DNA of 64,000 bases from JBEDUK01 sp963781595 (GCA_963781595.1 CAWAGG010000006.1:2542001-2606000); one strand, 5' to 3'. Counted from the stretch's first letter, positions 50,349-59,834 are shown. Made by a program: numbers and translations. The notes: generated from the sequence alone by a model not told the origin.

Positions 50349-51380
50349 CTACGGTGACGCGCCGGCCTCGACGGACCCCTCGCCGACCGGAACCTCGACC
50401 GCAGCGTCCGCGGATGCGTCCGGCGCTCCGGGCGGGCTCGGCTCGGCCGGGATCTCGGTCGCGATCTCGGTCGACGCTTCGGCATCCGTCGCGTCGGTGG
50501 CGGCGGGAGCCTCCATCGCCTCACCCTCACCCGTCGAGGCCGAGTCGTCGACGCTGGTGCCCAGGAATGCGGCCTCCTCGGCGGACAGCTGCACCTTCGG
50601 CCGACCGTCCTCCGCCTCCGCCGTCACGACTGGTGCGACCTCCGGGGCCGGCTCCTCTTCGAACTCGGGTTCGGCGCGCGTCTGCAGCTGCTGGTACGCG
50701 AGGTACTGGCCCTCCTGCAGGGCGTCCGCGACGATCCTGGTGATCAGCGTGCACGCCCGGATCGCGTCGTCGTTGCCGGGGATCGGGTAGTCCACCTCGT
50801 CGGGATCGGCGTTCGTGTCCACGATCGCGATGACGGGGATGCCGAGCTTGCGCGCCTCCGTGACAGCGATGTGCTCCTTCTTCGTGTCGATCACGAACAG
50901 CGCGTCGGGCAGCCGCTCCATGTCCTGGAGCCCGGAGAGGTTGCGTTCGAGCTTCCCCTTCTCGTGCCGGAGCTTGATGACCTCCTTCTTCGGGAGGAAC
51001 TCGAACATCCCCGACCGCTCCATCTCGCGCAGCGCCTTCAGACGCTGGAGGCGCCGGTAGATCGTCTGGAAGTTCGTCAGCATCCCACCGAGCCAGCGGG
51101 TGTTCACGTACGGCATGCCGACCCGGGAGGCCTGCGCCGCCACGATCTCTTGCGCCTGCTTCTTGGTCCCGACGAACAGGACGCTGCCCCCCCGCCGCCC
51201 GATGTCGAGCAGCGTGTCGTGGGCACGTTCGATCCCGACCAGGGACTTCTCCAGGTCGATGATGTAGATCCCCGCGCGCTCGCCGAAGATGAAGCGACGC
51301 ATCTTCGGGTTCCAGCGGCGCGTCTGGTGGCCGAAATGGACCCCGGCCTCGAGCAGTTCCCGTCGCGTGACGACAGGCAT
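50349..51380 (-). CDS. rpsB: Ribosomal protein uS2
   Basis: S2 is a late-binding 30S protein that recruits S1 or mRNA in some bacteria. The first 240 or so residues are canonical: MPVVTRRELLEAGVHFGHQT, RRWNPKMRRFIFGERAGIYI, RWLGGMLTNFQTIYRRLQRL and PVIAIVDTNADPDEVDYPIP. A C-terminal tail of about 100 residues, rich in Ala, Glu, Pro, Ser and Thr, brings the total to 343 residues against about 250-300 in relatives. The ATG at 51378-51380 has a strong GAGGAGGAG ribosome binding site. Transcription probably starts about 130 bases upstream. Confidence 0.96.
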   Translation of the reverse strand: MPVVTRRELLEAGVHFGHQTRRWNPKMRRFIFGERAGIYIIDLEKSLVGIERAHDTLLDIGRRGGSVLFVGTKKQAQEIVAAQASRVGMPYVNTRWLGGMLTNFQTIYRRLQRLKALREMERSGMFEFLPKKEVIKLRHEKGKLERNLSGLQDMERLPDALFVIDTKKEHIAVTEARKLGIPVIAIVDTNADPDEVDYPIPGNDDAIRACTLITRIVADALQEGQYLAYQQLQTRAEPEFEEEPAPEVAPVVTAEAEDGRPKVQLSAEEAAFLGTSVDDSASTGEGEAMEAPAATDATDAEASTEIATEIPAEPSPPGAPDASADAAVEVPVGEGSVEAGASP

Positions 51381-51515
51381 GGGTGTTCCTCCTCCTCGGT
51401 TCGTGGCCTCCGCCCGCTTCATCCCCACGCCGGCCCCGTGATCTCGGGGACCCCGGCTCGGGTCGACGGGCGTGCGTATTCGCCCGAGCCTCGGCCCGGG
51501 CGTCCGGCCAGTCTA
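51381..51515 (-). promoter_or_regulatory. rpsB promoter and leader with hairpins
   Basis: TAGACT on the minus strand (51510-51515) is a possible -10. Downstream, in the leader, a GCCCGAGCC/GGCCCGGGC inverted repeat with one mismatch (51482-51501) and a CCCCG/CGGGG pair could fold. S2 often controls its own operon, but I did not recognise a known leader family. Confidence 0.35.
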
Positions 51516-51593
51516 CCAGGGGGTACGCGCGCTACGGGATGCGCCGGCGCGGGCCGGAGCCCTCCGCCGGGCGGTCGGGTCGGATCCGGCGGT

Positions 51594-52724
51594 TCACGAT
51601 CGCACCCCGAACGTGCCGAGGATCGACGGCCGGCGCTGGCGCGGGCTGCGGGCGCCGTCGCCCGCGCGAACGGGTTCGGAGAGGAACTCCCATCGCCACG
51701 TGAACGCCGCCAGGACGCTCACGTTCAGGAACGCGAGGAACAGCGCGTACCCCCAGACCGCGACCGAGGGCGTCGCGCTCAACACGCCCCGTCCGGCGAC
51801 GACGTTCGGCACCAGGAGGGCGAACACGGCGTACGCGAGCACGAGCAGCGCGTGGTCCCGGCCGGGCAGGCGCGCGGCCTGCAAGCCCCAGACGAGAGCG
51901 TCGCGCGCCGACGCTCGTTCGACCACGGCAATCACCTCGCAGTAGGTGAAGTAGTAGAGACCCCCGATCAGCCACGCGACCGAGAGGATCGTCCCGGCCT
52001 GCGGACCCAAGAAGAACGCCAGCGAGGTCGCCAGCACGCTGACGACGAACCCGACCTCGAAGGTCAAGACCACCCAGAACGACGCGAGCATCCGCGTCAC
52101 CCCGACCGCGAGGACCTTCCGCCAGCCCGGCGAACCCCTGAGGGTCGCGTCGATCGCTCCGATCAGGAAAGCGGTCAGCAACGCGCGGAACACCAGCAGG
52201 GCGGCGCCGAACCCCAGGGCCGCAGCGATGCCGAACGACCCGGGCGTCAGCATCCCCATGTCGAGGAACGTGCGGATCGGCGGGAGCGCCATCAGCTGCG
52301 CGAGGTTGCCGCTGGTGGATGCGACCAGCCCTGCGTACGCGGTCATCGCGGCCCAGAGGACCAGGACCGCGAGGAAGACCGTCACCAGGATCACGGGCGA
52401 CGCCCCGACGGCGCCGAGGCCCCGCGCGAAGGACACGAGGGCCCGGGGCTGCACCACGCCGGGCGCTCCGCTCGCATCCTCCGCCGCGTCGGGACGGCTG
52501 CCACGCGACATCGGCCCCGGAGACGGAGCGGCACGGCCCTGTGCCTTCGCCGCCGAGGCGGATCCTCCGCCGGGCCGGCCCTTAGGCCGTCCCCTCGTCG
52601 AGGCGCCGTCAACCGTGGCGGACCCGGACGTCGATGCACCCGACGAGGCACCCGACGAACCGCGGAGCGAACGTGGTGCGTTGCGATCGCGACCCCGGCC
52701 CTTGCGGCGGCGCCTGGACGTCAC
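51594..52724 (-). CDS. Polytopic membrane protein of unknown function
   Basis: The 376-residue protein has a basic, low-complexity N-terminus of about 80 residues (MTSRRRRKGRGRDRN and Ser/Gly/Ala repeats). About six membrane helices follow, for example VILVTVFLAVLVLWAAMTAY, AALGFGAALLVFRALLTAFL and HALLVLAYAVFALLVPNVV. No family is recognised; the layout is like that of uncharacterised actinobacterial integral membrane proteins. The GTG start at 52722-52724 overlaps the stop of the PQQ-propeller gene (GTGA), so the two form an operon and may work together at the membrane. Confidence 0.8.
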   Translation of the reverse strand: MTSRRRRKGRGRDRNAPRSLRGSSGASSGASTSGSATVDGASTRGRPKGRPGGGSASAAKAQGRAAPSPGPMSRGSRPDAAEDASGAPGVVQPRALVSFARGLGAVGASPVILVTVFLAVLVLWAAMTAYAGLVASTSGNLAQLMALPPIRTFLDMGMLTPGSFGIAAALGFGAALLVFRALLTAFLIGAIDATLRGSPGWRKVLAVGVTRMLASFWVVLTFEVGFVVSVLATSLAFFLGPQAGTILSVAWLIGGLYYFTYCEVIAVVERASARDALVWGLQAARLPGRDHALLVLAYAVFALLVPNVVAGRGVLSATPSVAVWGYALFLAFLNVSVLAAFTWRWEFLSEPVRAGDGARSPRQRRPSILGTFGVRS

Positions 52725-54226
52725 GTGGCCCTCCCGTCCGCCGATCCATGGCCGCGCCCATCGAGCGTCCGATCCGGCTCGGTCGGTGCGGTCGGCTCGG
52801 TCGGCTCTCGCCTCGTTCGCGCGACCACCCTGAAGACCACCAGCAGCAACGCCAGCGTCAGCGCGAACGCCACGGCGAAGTTGCCGAGGGCGATCGCCGG
52901 GTGCGGCACGGTCGTCGATCCGACCGGCTCCAGTGGGTCGTCCGAATGCCGAAGCCCGACCAGCCCGCCACCCGTGCCGGCGTACGGGGCGAGCAGCACG
53001 CCATCGCCGGCGGCCAGGCCACCGACAGATCCGCCCGCGAGTCGCGTCGTCCAGACGCGTTCCCCGGTCCGCGCGTCGACCGCCGCGATGGTCCCGTCGT
53101 CGAGCCCGACGTAGGCGAAGTCCCCGGCCAGGAGCGGTGACCCACCCACGCTCCGGACCTCGAACTGGTAGTCCCACGTTCGTGCTCCCGTGACAGCGTC
53201 GAAACGGTACAGGGTCGCGCCGATGGTGGTGGGCGCGCCCGTGGCGTCCACGGCGTACACGGCCCCCGCCGCGTACGCGAGGCCGTTCTGCGGGCTGAAC
53301 GGTCCGAGCACGTGCCCGGTCCATTCCAGGGCGCCGTCCTTCGCGTCGAGAGCGCGCACGGTTCGGTCCCCGAATCCCTCGAACACCTGGCCGTCGGCGA
53401 CGGTCGGTGCGCTCGCGTTCACCGAGCCGGGCGAGGGCGAGTAGGACCAGCGCTCCTTGCCGGTCGCGACGTCGATCCCGAACAGCGTCGCGCGGCCGGA
53501 CGCCACGTCCTGGCCAACCACGTAGGCCATGCCGTCGGCGGCCGCCGGCGACGGCAGGGCGGTTCCCCCCGTCTGGAAGGTCCATCGTGCCTCGCCGGAG
53601 GTCGCGTCGATCGCGTACAGCTTCCCGTCCGAGCCTCCCACGAACACCGCCCCGTCCGATATGACGGCCGCGCCCGACAACGGTTCGGCGATCGAACCGG
53701 TCTGCGGGAACCGCCAGATCTGCGATCGCGTCGCGAGGTCGACCGCGATCACGGTCGTTCCTGCCGGAGGCCGACCCTGGCTGAACACCAGGGTCCCCGT
53801 CCCCAGGTCGACGGCTGGAGCGTCGAGGGTACCCGGGGCGCGCCGCAGCCGCCACCGGACGGACCCGGTTGCGGCGTCGACGGCGACCACCTGATCCAGC
53901 ATGACCACGATCGCGAGGTCTCCCGCGACAACCGGCGCCGAGGCACTCGACCTCGTGTCCGTCGGACGCGGGCCGGGCCAGCGCCACACGGCGCGTAGCG
54001 CCGGGGGCGGGGCTCCGGCGCCGACCCCGAGGTGCTCCGGCCCGGCCTGGAACGACGTCCAGGTGTCCGCCGTCTGCGCACGCGCTCCTCGGCTCCCGCC
54101 GCTGACCACCCACCCTCCTGCCAGCGCCACGATCGACAGCGCGACCGCAGAGGACCGCACCCAGGGTCGCCGCCGCCTACGGGTCGGACCACATCGCGTG
54201 GCGACGAGCGTCGTGGAGGGCTGCAA
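52721..54226 (-). CDS. Membrane-anchored PQQ-like beta-propeller protein
   Basis: The 501-residue protein has a signal peptide (SSAVALSIVALAGGWVVSGG) followed by PQQ/BamB-type WD-like propeller repeats. Repeats of the type VDAATGSVRWR, IDATSGEARWTFQTGG, IDVATGKERWSYS and VDARTGERVWTTRLAGG recur about every 40-50 residues. A C-terminal membrane helix (FAVAFALTLALLLVVFRVVA) and a short Pro/Thr-rich cytoplasmic tail complete it. The bulk is extracytoplasmic. No dehydrogenase catalytic residues are evident, so a scaffold role like that of BamB-type propellers is more likely. The start appears to be TTG at 54224-54226, two or three bases from the predicted transcription start. Confidence 0.83.
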   Translation of the reverse strand: MQPSTTLVATRCGPTRRRRRPWVRSSAVALSIVALAGGWVVSGGSRGARAQTADTWTSFQAGPEHLGVGAGAPPPALRAVWRWPGPRPTDTRSSASAPVVAGDLAIVVMLDQVVAVDAATGSVRWRLRRAPGTLDAPAVDLGTGTLVFSQGRPPAGTTVIAVDLATRSQIWRFPQTGSIAEPLSGAAVISDGAVFVGGSDGKLYAIDATSGEARWTFQTGGTALPSPAAADGMAYVVGQDVASGRATLFGIDVATGKERWSYSPSPGSVNASAPTVADGQVFEGFGDRTVRALDAKDGALEWTGHVLGPFSPQNGLAYAAGAVYAVDATGAPTTIGATLYRFDAVTGARTWDYQFEVRSVGGSPLLAGDFAYVGLDDGTIAAVDARTGERVWTTRLAGGSVGGLAAGDGVLLAPYAGTGGGLVGLRHSDDPLEPVGSTTVPHPAIALGNFAVAFALTLALLLVVFRVVARTRREPTEPTAPTEPDRTLDGRGHGSADGRAT

Positions 54227-54235
54227 AGCCCGGTC

Positions 54236-54241
54236 ATTCTA
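54236..54241 (-). promoter_or_regulatory. Predicted -10 element of the PQQ-propeller operon
   Basis: TAGAAT on the minus strand lies nine bases before the TTG start. No ribosome binding site is seen, so a near-leaderless transcript is likely. Confidence 0.45.
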
Positions 54242-54341
54242 GGTGAGGGGCGGGACGCGGTCGGTCCGAGCACGGCGAACGACCCTCCGCGAACCCTGCT
54301 CCGCCGGCTTCACGGAGATGTGGCTGCGAACGGCGCGTCGA

Positions 54342-54980
54342 TCACCGACGCTGCCCCGACAGCGGGGCGAGCCGGATCAGATCGACGACGGTGGCCCCGC
54401 CGAGGAGCATCATCGGATCGATGTAGGTGCTCCCGATCCGAGCGCCGAAGTGCAGGTGGGGCGTCGGCACCTCCGGGTGCCCGTGGCCGGTCGAGGCGAT
54501 GACGTCACCCGCGCGAACGATCTGGCCCTTGCGGACGGAGACCGCGGACAGCCACGAGTACGTCGTTCGAACCCCGTCGGGATGGTCGATCGAGACGAAG
54601 AGCGACCCGCCGACGTACCCCGCGAACGCGACGACCCCGTCGTTCGCGGCGTGCACCGGGGAGCCGAACGGCACGGCGATGTCGATGCCCCGATGTCCCG
54701 GACCGTACGGATCGTCCGGCGGCAGGAAGCTCCGGATCACCGGCCCGGCGACCGGCCAGGTGTACGAACCGGGCACCACGCCCTCGGTGCCGTTCCCGTC
54801 CGAGGGCCACCCGTCCGTTCCCCCAGGGTCGCCACGCGCGGGCGCAGCGGACACGACCAGCGCGACCGATGTCGCGCAGAACACGATGGCGAGAGCGCGT
54901 CTGATGTTCCCCACCTCCTCGAGGACGCGGGAGGTCAGCGCCACGACCGTACCGGCGCCGCGCGGTGCCACCAATGACAT
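54342..54980 (-). CDS. M23 family (LytM-type) peptidase
   Basis: The 212-residue secreted protein has a signal peptide (RRALAIVFCATSVALVVSAA) and a C-terminal LytM domain. Zinc ligands are visible in GPGHRGIDIAVPFGSPVHAA (His and Asp) and in TPHLHFGARIG (His-x-His). Such proteins cleave peptidoglycan cross-links or act as activators of amidases. The start at ATG 54980 gives an unusually long N-terminus before the signal peptide. A GTG just before GNIRRALAIV would be ideal for export, but its GAGGAG site touches it. An M23 gene next to whiG and rpsB is also found in Streptomyces and Mycobacterium. Confidence 0.88.
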   Translation of the reverse strand: MSLVAPRGAGTVVALTSRVLEEVGNIRRALAIVFCATSVALVVSAAPARGDPGGTDGWPSDGNGTEGVVPGSYTWPVAGPVIRSFLPPDDPYGPGHRGIDIAVPFGSPVHAANDGVVAFAGYVGGSLFVSIDHPDGVRTTYSWLSAVSVRKGQIVRAGDVIASTGHGHPEVPTPHLHFGARIGSTYIDPMMLLGGATVVDLIRLAPLSGQRR

Positions 54981-55034
54981 CGGTCACATCGAGGAGAAGT
55001 TCTGGACCCCTTCGGGCCGTTTTCCGCGAGCGAC

Positions 55035-55811
55035 TCATTCGTCGCCGTCGATCAGCCGCTCGCGGAGATGGCCGACGGCCTTCGTGTGGATCTGACACAC
55101 GCGCGACTCGGTGACCCCGAGGACCTCGCCGATCTCGGACAGGGTCAGGCCCTCGAAGTAGTAAAGGGTGATGACGACCTTCTCGCGGTCGGTGAGCGCG
55201 TTGATCGACGTCGACAGGAGCGCCCTCGTCTCGTTGCCCTCGAGCCCGGCCATCAGATCGCCCGAGGCGTAGTCGGTGAGGGTGTCCATCAACGACACCG
55301 TCTCGCCGCGATCCTTGCCGCCGGCCACCGGCTCGTCCAGCGCGAGCACCGTCAGCGACGAGATGCGCGTCACCAGATCGTGCAGTTCCTCCCGCGAGAT
55401 GCCCATGTGGTCGGCGATCTCCTGCTCGGTCGGAGCTCGCTTCAGCTTCCCTTCGAGCTCGCCGACCGACTTCTCGAACTCCCGGTGCTTGAAGCGCACC
55501 GAACGTGGGACCCAGTCGAGCGAGCGGAGCTCGTCGATGATCGCCCCCCGGATGCGCGGGATGGCATAGGTCTCGAACTTGATGTTCCGAGCCGGCTCGA
55601 ACTTCTCGAGGGCATCGATCAGGCCGAACATCCCGTACGAGACCAGGTCGGCCTGCTCGACGTTCGCCGGGAGTCCCGTCGCCACGCGGCTCGCGACGTA
55701 CTTCACCAGCGGCGAGTAGTGGATCATCAGGATGTCGCGTGCGTCTTTCGCGCCATCGCGCTTGTACCGGCCCCAGAGCCGCTCGAGCTCCTCCGCTGCG
55801 TCGTCGGTCAT
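55035..55811 (-). CDS. whiG: RNA polymerase sigma factor, WhiG/FliA type
   Basis: The 258-residue protein is a group 3 sigma factor. Region 2 has HYSPLVKYVASRVATGLP, DLVSYGMFGLIDALEKFEP and RIRGAIIDELRSLDWVPRSV. Region 3 has RAPTEQEIADHMGISREEL, and region 4 has ALTDREKVVITLYYFEGLTL then EVLGVTESRVCQIHTKAV. The segment DWVPRSVR is typical of the FliA/WhiG group. Position beside xerC, dprA and rpsB is the whiG position of Streptomyces, where it controls sporulation. FliA controls flagella elsewhere. The ATG overlaps the xerC stop (ATGA). No flagellar or spore genes are in the window. Confidence 0.92.
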   Translation of the reverse strand: MTDDAAEELERLWGRYKRDGAKDARDILMIHYSPLVKYVASRVATGLPANVEQADLVSYGMFGLIDALEKFEPARNIKFETYAIPRIRGAIIDELRSLDWVPRSVRFKHREFEKSVGELEGKLKRAPTEQEIADHMGISREELHDLVTRISSLTVLALDEPVAGGKDRGETVSLMDTLTDYASGDLMAGLEGNETRALLSTSINALTDREKVVITLYYFEGLTLSEIGEVLGVTESRVCQIHTKAVGHLRERLIDGDE

Positions 55812-56809
55812 CCTGCCCTCGGGTGACTCCGACGGTACGCATCGAACAGCCGTCCCTTCGACACGTGCGTGTAACGCTGGGTGGTCGACGGCGAGGCGTG
55901 CCCGAGCAACTCCTGCACGACCCGAAGGTCGGCGCCGCCCTCGAGCATGTGGGTCGCGAACGAATGACGCAGCGTGTGCGGGCTGACGCTCCGACCCGGA
56001 AGGAGGGCACCCCTGTATCGCTCGACCACCGCGCGCACGCCCCGCGTCGATACGCGATCGCCCCGATGGTTGACGAACAGGGCCTCCGGCTGCGCGGACG
56101 GACCCCCGGAGGCGTGCTGGAGCACGAGCGTCGGACGGGCGACCACCAGGTACCGCCCGATCGCGTCCGTCGCCAGGTCGCCGGCGGGGACGACCCGTTG
56201 CTTGCCACCCTTCCCGGTAACGCGCACGCGCTGCGCGACGAGGTCGACGTCGTCCAGGTCGAGGGCAGCGAGCTCGGCCACGCGGAGTCCCGAGCCGTAC
56301 AGGAGCTCGAGCATCGCGCGGTCGCGCACACCGACGGGGTCGTCGCCGGGCGCCTCGACCAGTGCGCCGACCTCCGATGCCTTCAGGACCGTCGGGAGCC
56401 GGTTGACCGGAGCGGGCGCCTTCAGCCGATGGGCGGGATCCGCGGCGACGAGCCCCCGGCGTTCGGCCCACGCGTAGAAGGTGCGAGCCGCCGCCGCCTT
56501 CCGAGCGATGCTGGAACGTGCGTAGCCCCGGGTGGACAGATGCGCGAGCCACCGCCGCAGCGTCGGGTAGGTGACGCCGAGAAGCTGCGACCCGTTCCGC
56601 TCCGCGAACGCGGCCAGGCCGCGGAGGTCTCGTCGGTACGCGGCGACCGTGTTCGGCGACAGCACGCGTCCGAAGCGGAGGTGGTCCTCGAACGCGCCGA
56701 GGATCGCGTCGTCGCCGTGAGCGATGTCGTCGTCGCCGCGGTGGCCAGGTGCCGCCGGACGCGACCCCGGCTGCCCTCGATCCCCGCGCACATCGCTTCC
56801 CGTCCTCAT
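55808..56809 (-). CDS. xerC: Tyrosine recombinase XerC
   Basis: XerC-type recombinases resolve chromosome dimers at dif. The 333-residue protein has an N-terminal SAM-like core-binding domain (VLSPNTVAAYRRDLRGLAAF). The catalytic domain has Arg176 (LLYGSGLRVAEL), Lys200 (VTGKGGKQRVV), His278 and Arg281 (PHTLRHSFATH), His304 (LLGHASPST) and Tyr313 (TQRYTHVS). All active-site residues are present. The ATG at 56807-56809 has GGAGG three bases upstream; an 18-residue longer start is possible. The location next to dprA and rpsB is the actinobacterial xerC position. Confidence 0.92.
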   Translation of the reverse strand: MRTGSDVRGDRGQPGSRPAAPGHRGDDDIAHGDDAILGAFEDHLRFGRVLSPNTVAAYRRDLRGLAAFAERNGSQLLGVTYPTLRRWLAHLSTRGYARSSIARKAAAARTFYAWAERRGLVAADPAHRLKAPAPVNRLPTVLKASEVGALVEAPGDDPVGVRDRAMLELLYGSGLRVAELAALDLDDVDLVAQRVRVTGKGGKQRVVPAGDLATDAIGRYLVVARPTLVLQHASGGPSAQPEALFVNHRGDRVSTRGVRAVVERYRGALLPGRSVSPHTLRHSFATHMLEGGADLRVVQELLGHASPSTTQRYTHVSKGRLFDAYRRSHPRAG

Positions 56810-56875
56810 GCGCCTCCGTTGACCCCTGCGATCCGCCCGCCCCGACCGCTCCTTGTAGCACACCGAGCGCGAAGG

Positions 56876-58045
56876 TCAACATCGTTCCGGTAACGAGCCT
56901 TCAGGTCCGGACGCGAGGGTCCGCTCGAACCTGCCACCGGTGGAGCGGACCAGACCGAGGAGCTCGAGCTCCATGAGCGTCGCGAGGAGCCGCCGGAGCG
57001 GCATGCCGAGCTCGTTCGCGAGCCGATCCGGCGCGGTCCATCCCGTCATCGCAGCGAGGATGCCCGCGGCGCCATCGGGGAGCTCCAGGCCGCTCGGACG
57101 TGCCGTCGGGAGCGCTCCGGATGAGCCGGGGGCCGGGGAGATGCCCACGTCCCGGAGCAGGTCGTCGGGTCCCCTGATCAACGTCGCCCCGTCCCGGATC
57201 AGCTGATGCGGCGCCTGCGACAGGTCGCTCGTCGCCGGGCCGGGGACGGCATAGACCTCACGAGCGATGTCCAACGCCAGCTCAGCCGTGATCATGGAGC
57301 CGCTCCCCTCCGCACCCTCCACGACCACGACGGCGGCCGACAGCGCCGCTACGACCCGGTTCCGCGCGGGGAACCGGAACGGTTCCGGCGGCGTTCCCGG
57401 TGGATACTCGGACACCACCGTTCCCTCCCCCGCCACTCGCTCGAAGAGCGCGCGGTTCGTCTTCGGATACACGACGTCGATCCCGCACCCCAGCACGGCG
57501 ACGGTGTGCCCACCGGCGTGGAGGGCGCCCCGATGCGCGGCCGCGTCGATGCCGAACGCGCCGCCGCTCACGACGCACGAATCGGCGACCGCGAGGGCTC
57601 CGGCGAGCACGCCGGCCATCTCGGCGCCCGCCGCGCTGCAGGTGCGGCTCCCGACGATCGCCACCGGCGGCACGCGCGGCGCGGGGTCCAACGGGCGCCC
57701 GCGAGCGAACAGCGCGACGGGAGGGTCCGCCAGGTCGAGGAGGCGCGGCGGATATTCCGGGTCGCCGGAGACGATCAGTCGACCCTCGACCGGCGCGAGG
57801 GCCGCTTCCACCGCGTCGGGCTCGAGCGTACGCGCCTTGCCCTGATCCTTGCGGCTGGCGCCCTCGCCACGTCGAACCGCCTCCAGGCAACCCGTCGCGG
57901 TCGGATGCCTCGCCGCGAGACCGAGGAGGCCGCGGGCCGTCAGCGACGCCAGCGACATCAGCACCAGCAGCGATCGGCGATCCTGGTCGGTACGGGCGAA
58001 CCCATCCGGCCACGACCGGTCCGCGGCCGGTTCGCCATCGTCCAC
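56876..58045 (-). CDS. dprA: DNA processing protein DprA
   Basis: DprA protects incoming single-stranded DNA and loads RecA during transformation. The 389-residue protein has the Rossmann-like domain with AIVGSRTCSAAGAEMAG, VVSGGAFGIDAAAHRGALHA, VLGCGIDVVYPKTNRALFE, FPARNRVVAALS and EGSGSMITAELALDIAREVY. A C-terminal winged-helix segment follows (DRLANELGMPLRRLLATLME). The GTG at 58043-58045 is the only in-frame start before the conserved part, but its leader is not typical, so the first about 30 residues are uncertain. It lies downstream of comM, as in other actinobacteria. Confidence 0.9.
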   Translation of the reverse strand: MDDGEPAADRSWPDGFARTDQDRRSLLVLMSLASLTARGLLGLAARHPTATGCLEAVRRGEGASRKDQGKARTLEPDAVEAALAPVEGRLIVSGDPEYPPRLLDLADPPVALFARGRPLDPAPRVPPVAIVGSRTCSAAGAEMAGVLAGALAVADSCVVSGGAFGIDAAAHRGALHAGGHTVAVLGCGIDVVYPKTNRALFERVAGEGTVVSEYPPGTPPEPFRFPARNRVVAALSAAVVVVEGAEGSGSMITAELALDIAREVYAVPGPATSDLSQAPHQLIRDGATLIRGPDDLLRDVGISPAPGSSGALPTARPSGLELPDGAAGILAAMTGWTAPDRLANELGMPLRRLLATLMELELLGLVRSTGGRFERTLASGPEGSLPERC

Positions 58046-58206
58046 GGCCGCGATGCCGTACGCGCGTGGGGACCTCTGGCCCGATCCCGCGATCTCGGCG
58101 GCTAGGTCACGGGGCCGGCGCAGCGTGTGCGGTCGTGCGATCTCATCGGCCAGCCATCGCGACGCAGGTCCCGGTTCCGCCGCGACCGCGTCGGCGCCCC
58201 CTTCCG

Positions 58207-59766
58207 CTACCCCACCTGCATCACCGCCTCCCTGGCCGGGCGCGGCCGGAAGCTGAGCGCTTCCGCCACGTGGTCCTCCTCGATCCGCGGGCTCCCGTCC
58301 AGGTCCGCGATGGTCCGGGCGACCCGCAACGCGCGGTCGAACCCCCGGCCCGACAGCGCCCAGCGTTCGACCGCGCGCCCGAGCTTCGCGTTCGCGCCGT
58401 CCGTGACCTCGAAGGCGCGCCGAGCGATCGACCCCGGCACCCGCGCGTTGCACGACCAGGCCGCCCCGGCGAAGCGTCCGCTCTGGCGTTGCCGCGCCAG
58501 CTCGACCCGCTCGCGCACGTTGGCGGATGTCTCAGCCGTCTGCGCGCCGACGAGCTCGGCGCGCGTCAGCCGAGGCACGGAGAGCCGGATGTCGATCCGG
58601 TCGAGCAGCGGCCCCGACAGGCGCTGTTCGTACGCGTCGATCCGGTGCGGAGGGCATCGGCAGTGGCGGCGCGGGTCGCCGGCGAACCCGCACGGGCATG
58701 GGTTCGACGCCGCCGCCAGCGTGAACCGGGCCGGGAACTCGACGGCGCCCGCGGCGCGAGAGACCACGATCCGAGCGTCCTCGACCGGTTGACGAAGACC
58801 CTCGAGCGCGTCGCGACGGAACTCCGTCAGCTCATCGAGGAACAGGACACCGTTGTGCGCGAGGCTGACTTCGCCCGGCCGCACGAACCCGCTGCCGCCG
58901 CCGAGCAGACCGGCCGGCGAGACCGTGTGATGGGGGGCTCGGAACGGGCGCGCGCGGACCAGGCCGGTCCCGTCCAGGACCCCGGCGACCGAATGGAGCC
59001 TGGTCACCTCGAGGGCCTCTTGACGGGTCATGCCCGGGAGGATCGTGGGCAGGCGCCGGGCGAGCATGGTCTTCCCGGCGCCCGGCGGGCCAAGCAACAG
59101 CATGTTGTGTCCTCCCGCGGCGGCGATCTCGAGGGCTCGGCGCGCCTGACCCTGGCCGCGCACCTCGCTCAGGTCGGCACCGTACGAGGCGTCAGGCATC
59201 GCTTCCTCCGTCGGGCCCGAGGCCGAGGGCGTCGGGCGGATCGCGGACGGCTCCCAGGCGCCGCGGAGGAACCCGACCACGTCCGAAAGCGTCGGAGCGG
59301 CCACCACCTCGAGCCCGTCGACCAGGGCAGCCTCCGGGCCGTTCGCCTCGGGTACCACCACCCCGTCGAGGCCGGCTGACGCCGCGGCCATCGCCACCGC
59401 GAGCACGCCCGGTGTCCGGACGAGCTCGCCCCGTAGCGACAGCTCGCCGGTGAAGGCGAACCCGCCGAGCCGGGTCGTCGGGACCTGTCCGGATGCGGCC
59501 AGCACGCCGAGGGCGATCGGGAGGTCGAACCCCGGCCCCTCTTTCCGCGCGTTCGCCGGCGACAGGTTCACGACGACACGGCGGAGCGGCCACGTCAGGC
59601 CGCAGCTCTCGACGGCCGGACGGACGCGTTCCCGGGAGTCCTGGACCCCCGTGCCCGGAAGCCCCGTGAGCACCAGCGCCGGCAGCCCCCGTCCCACGTG
59701 CGCCTCGACGGTGATCACGTGCCCTTCGATCCCGACGATCGCCACCCCGAACACGCGCCCGTACAT
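58207..59766 (-). CDS. comM: ComM/YifB family AAA ATPase (Mg-chelatase-like)
   Basis: ComM is a hexameric helicase that promotes branch migration during natural transformation. The 519-residue protein has the N-terminal Lon-like domain (ALVLTGLPGTGVQDSRERVR, VVVNLSPANARKEGPGFDLP), then the AAA core. Walker A is LLGPPGAGKTMLARRLP, followed by FRAPHHTVSPAGLLGGG, VLFLDELTEF as Walker B, and NPCPCGFAGDPRRHCRC with the cysteine cluster. The C-terminus has RLSGPLLDRIDIRLSVP. The ATG at 59764-59766 (MYGRVFGVAIVGIEGH) matches the family start. Confidence 0.95.
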   Translation of the reverse strand: MYGRVFGVAIVGIEGHVITVEAHVGRGLPALVLTGLPGTGVQDSRERVRPAVESCGLTWPLRRVVVNLSPANARKEGPGFDLPIALGVLAASGQVPTTRLGGFAFTGELSLRGELVRTPGVLAVAMAAASAGLDGVVVPEANGPEAALVDGLEVVAAPTLSDVVGFLRGAWEPSAIRPTPSASGPTEEAMPDASYGADLSEVRGQGQARRALEIAAAGGHNMLLLGPPGAGKTMLARRLPTILPGMTRQEALEVTRLHSVAGVLDGTGLVRARPFRAPHHTVSPAGLLGGGSGFVRPGEVSLAHNGVLFLDELTEFRRDALEGLRQPVEDARIVVSRAAGAVEFPARFTLAAASNPCPCGFAGDPRRHCRCPPHRIDAYEQRLSGPLLDRIDIRLSVPRLTRAELVGAQTAETSANVRERVELARQRQSGRFAGAAWSCNARVPGSIARRAFEVTDGANAKLGRAVERWALSGRGFDRALRVARTIADLDGSPRIEEDHVAEALSFRPRPAREAVMQVG

Positions 59767-59834
59767 CGCGTCGAACCGTAGGACGAGGCACCGACATCGA
59801 CCGACCCCGCCGCCGCCGACCTGCGGTGATCGGT

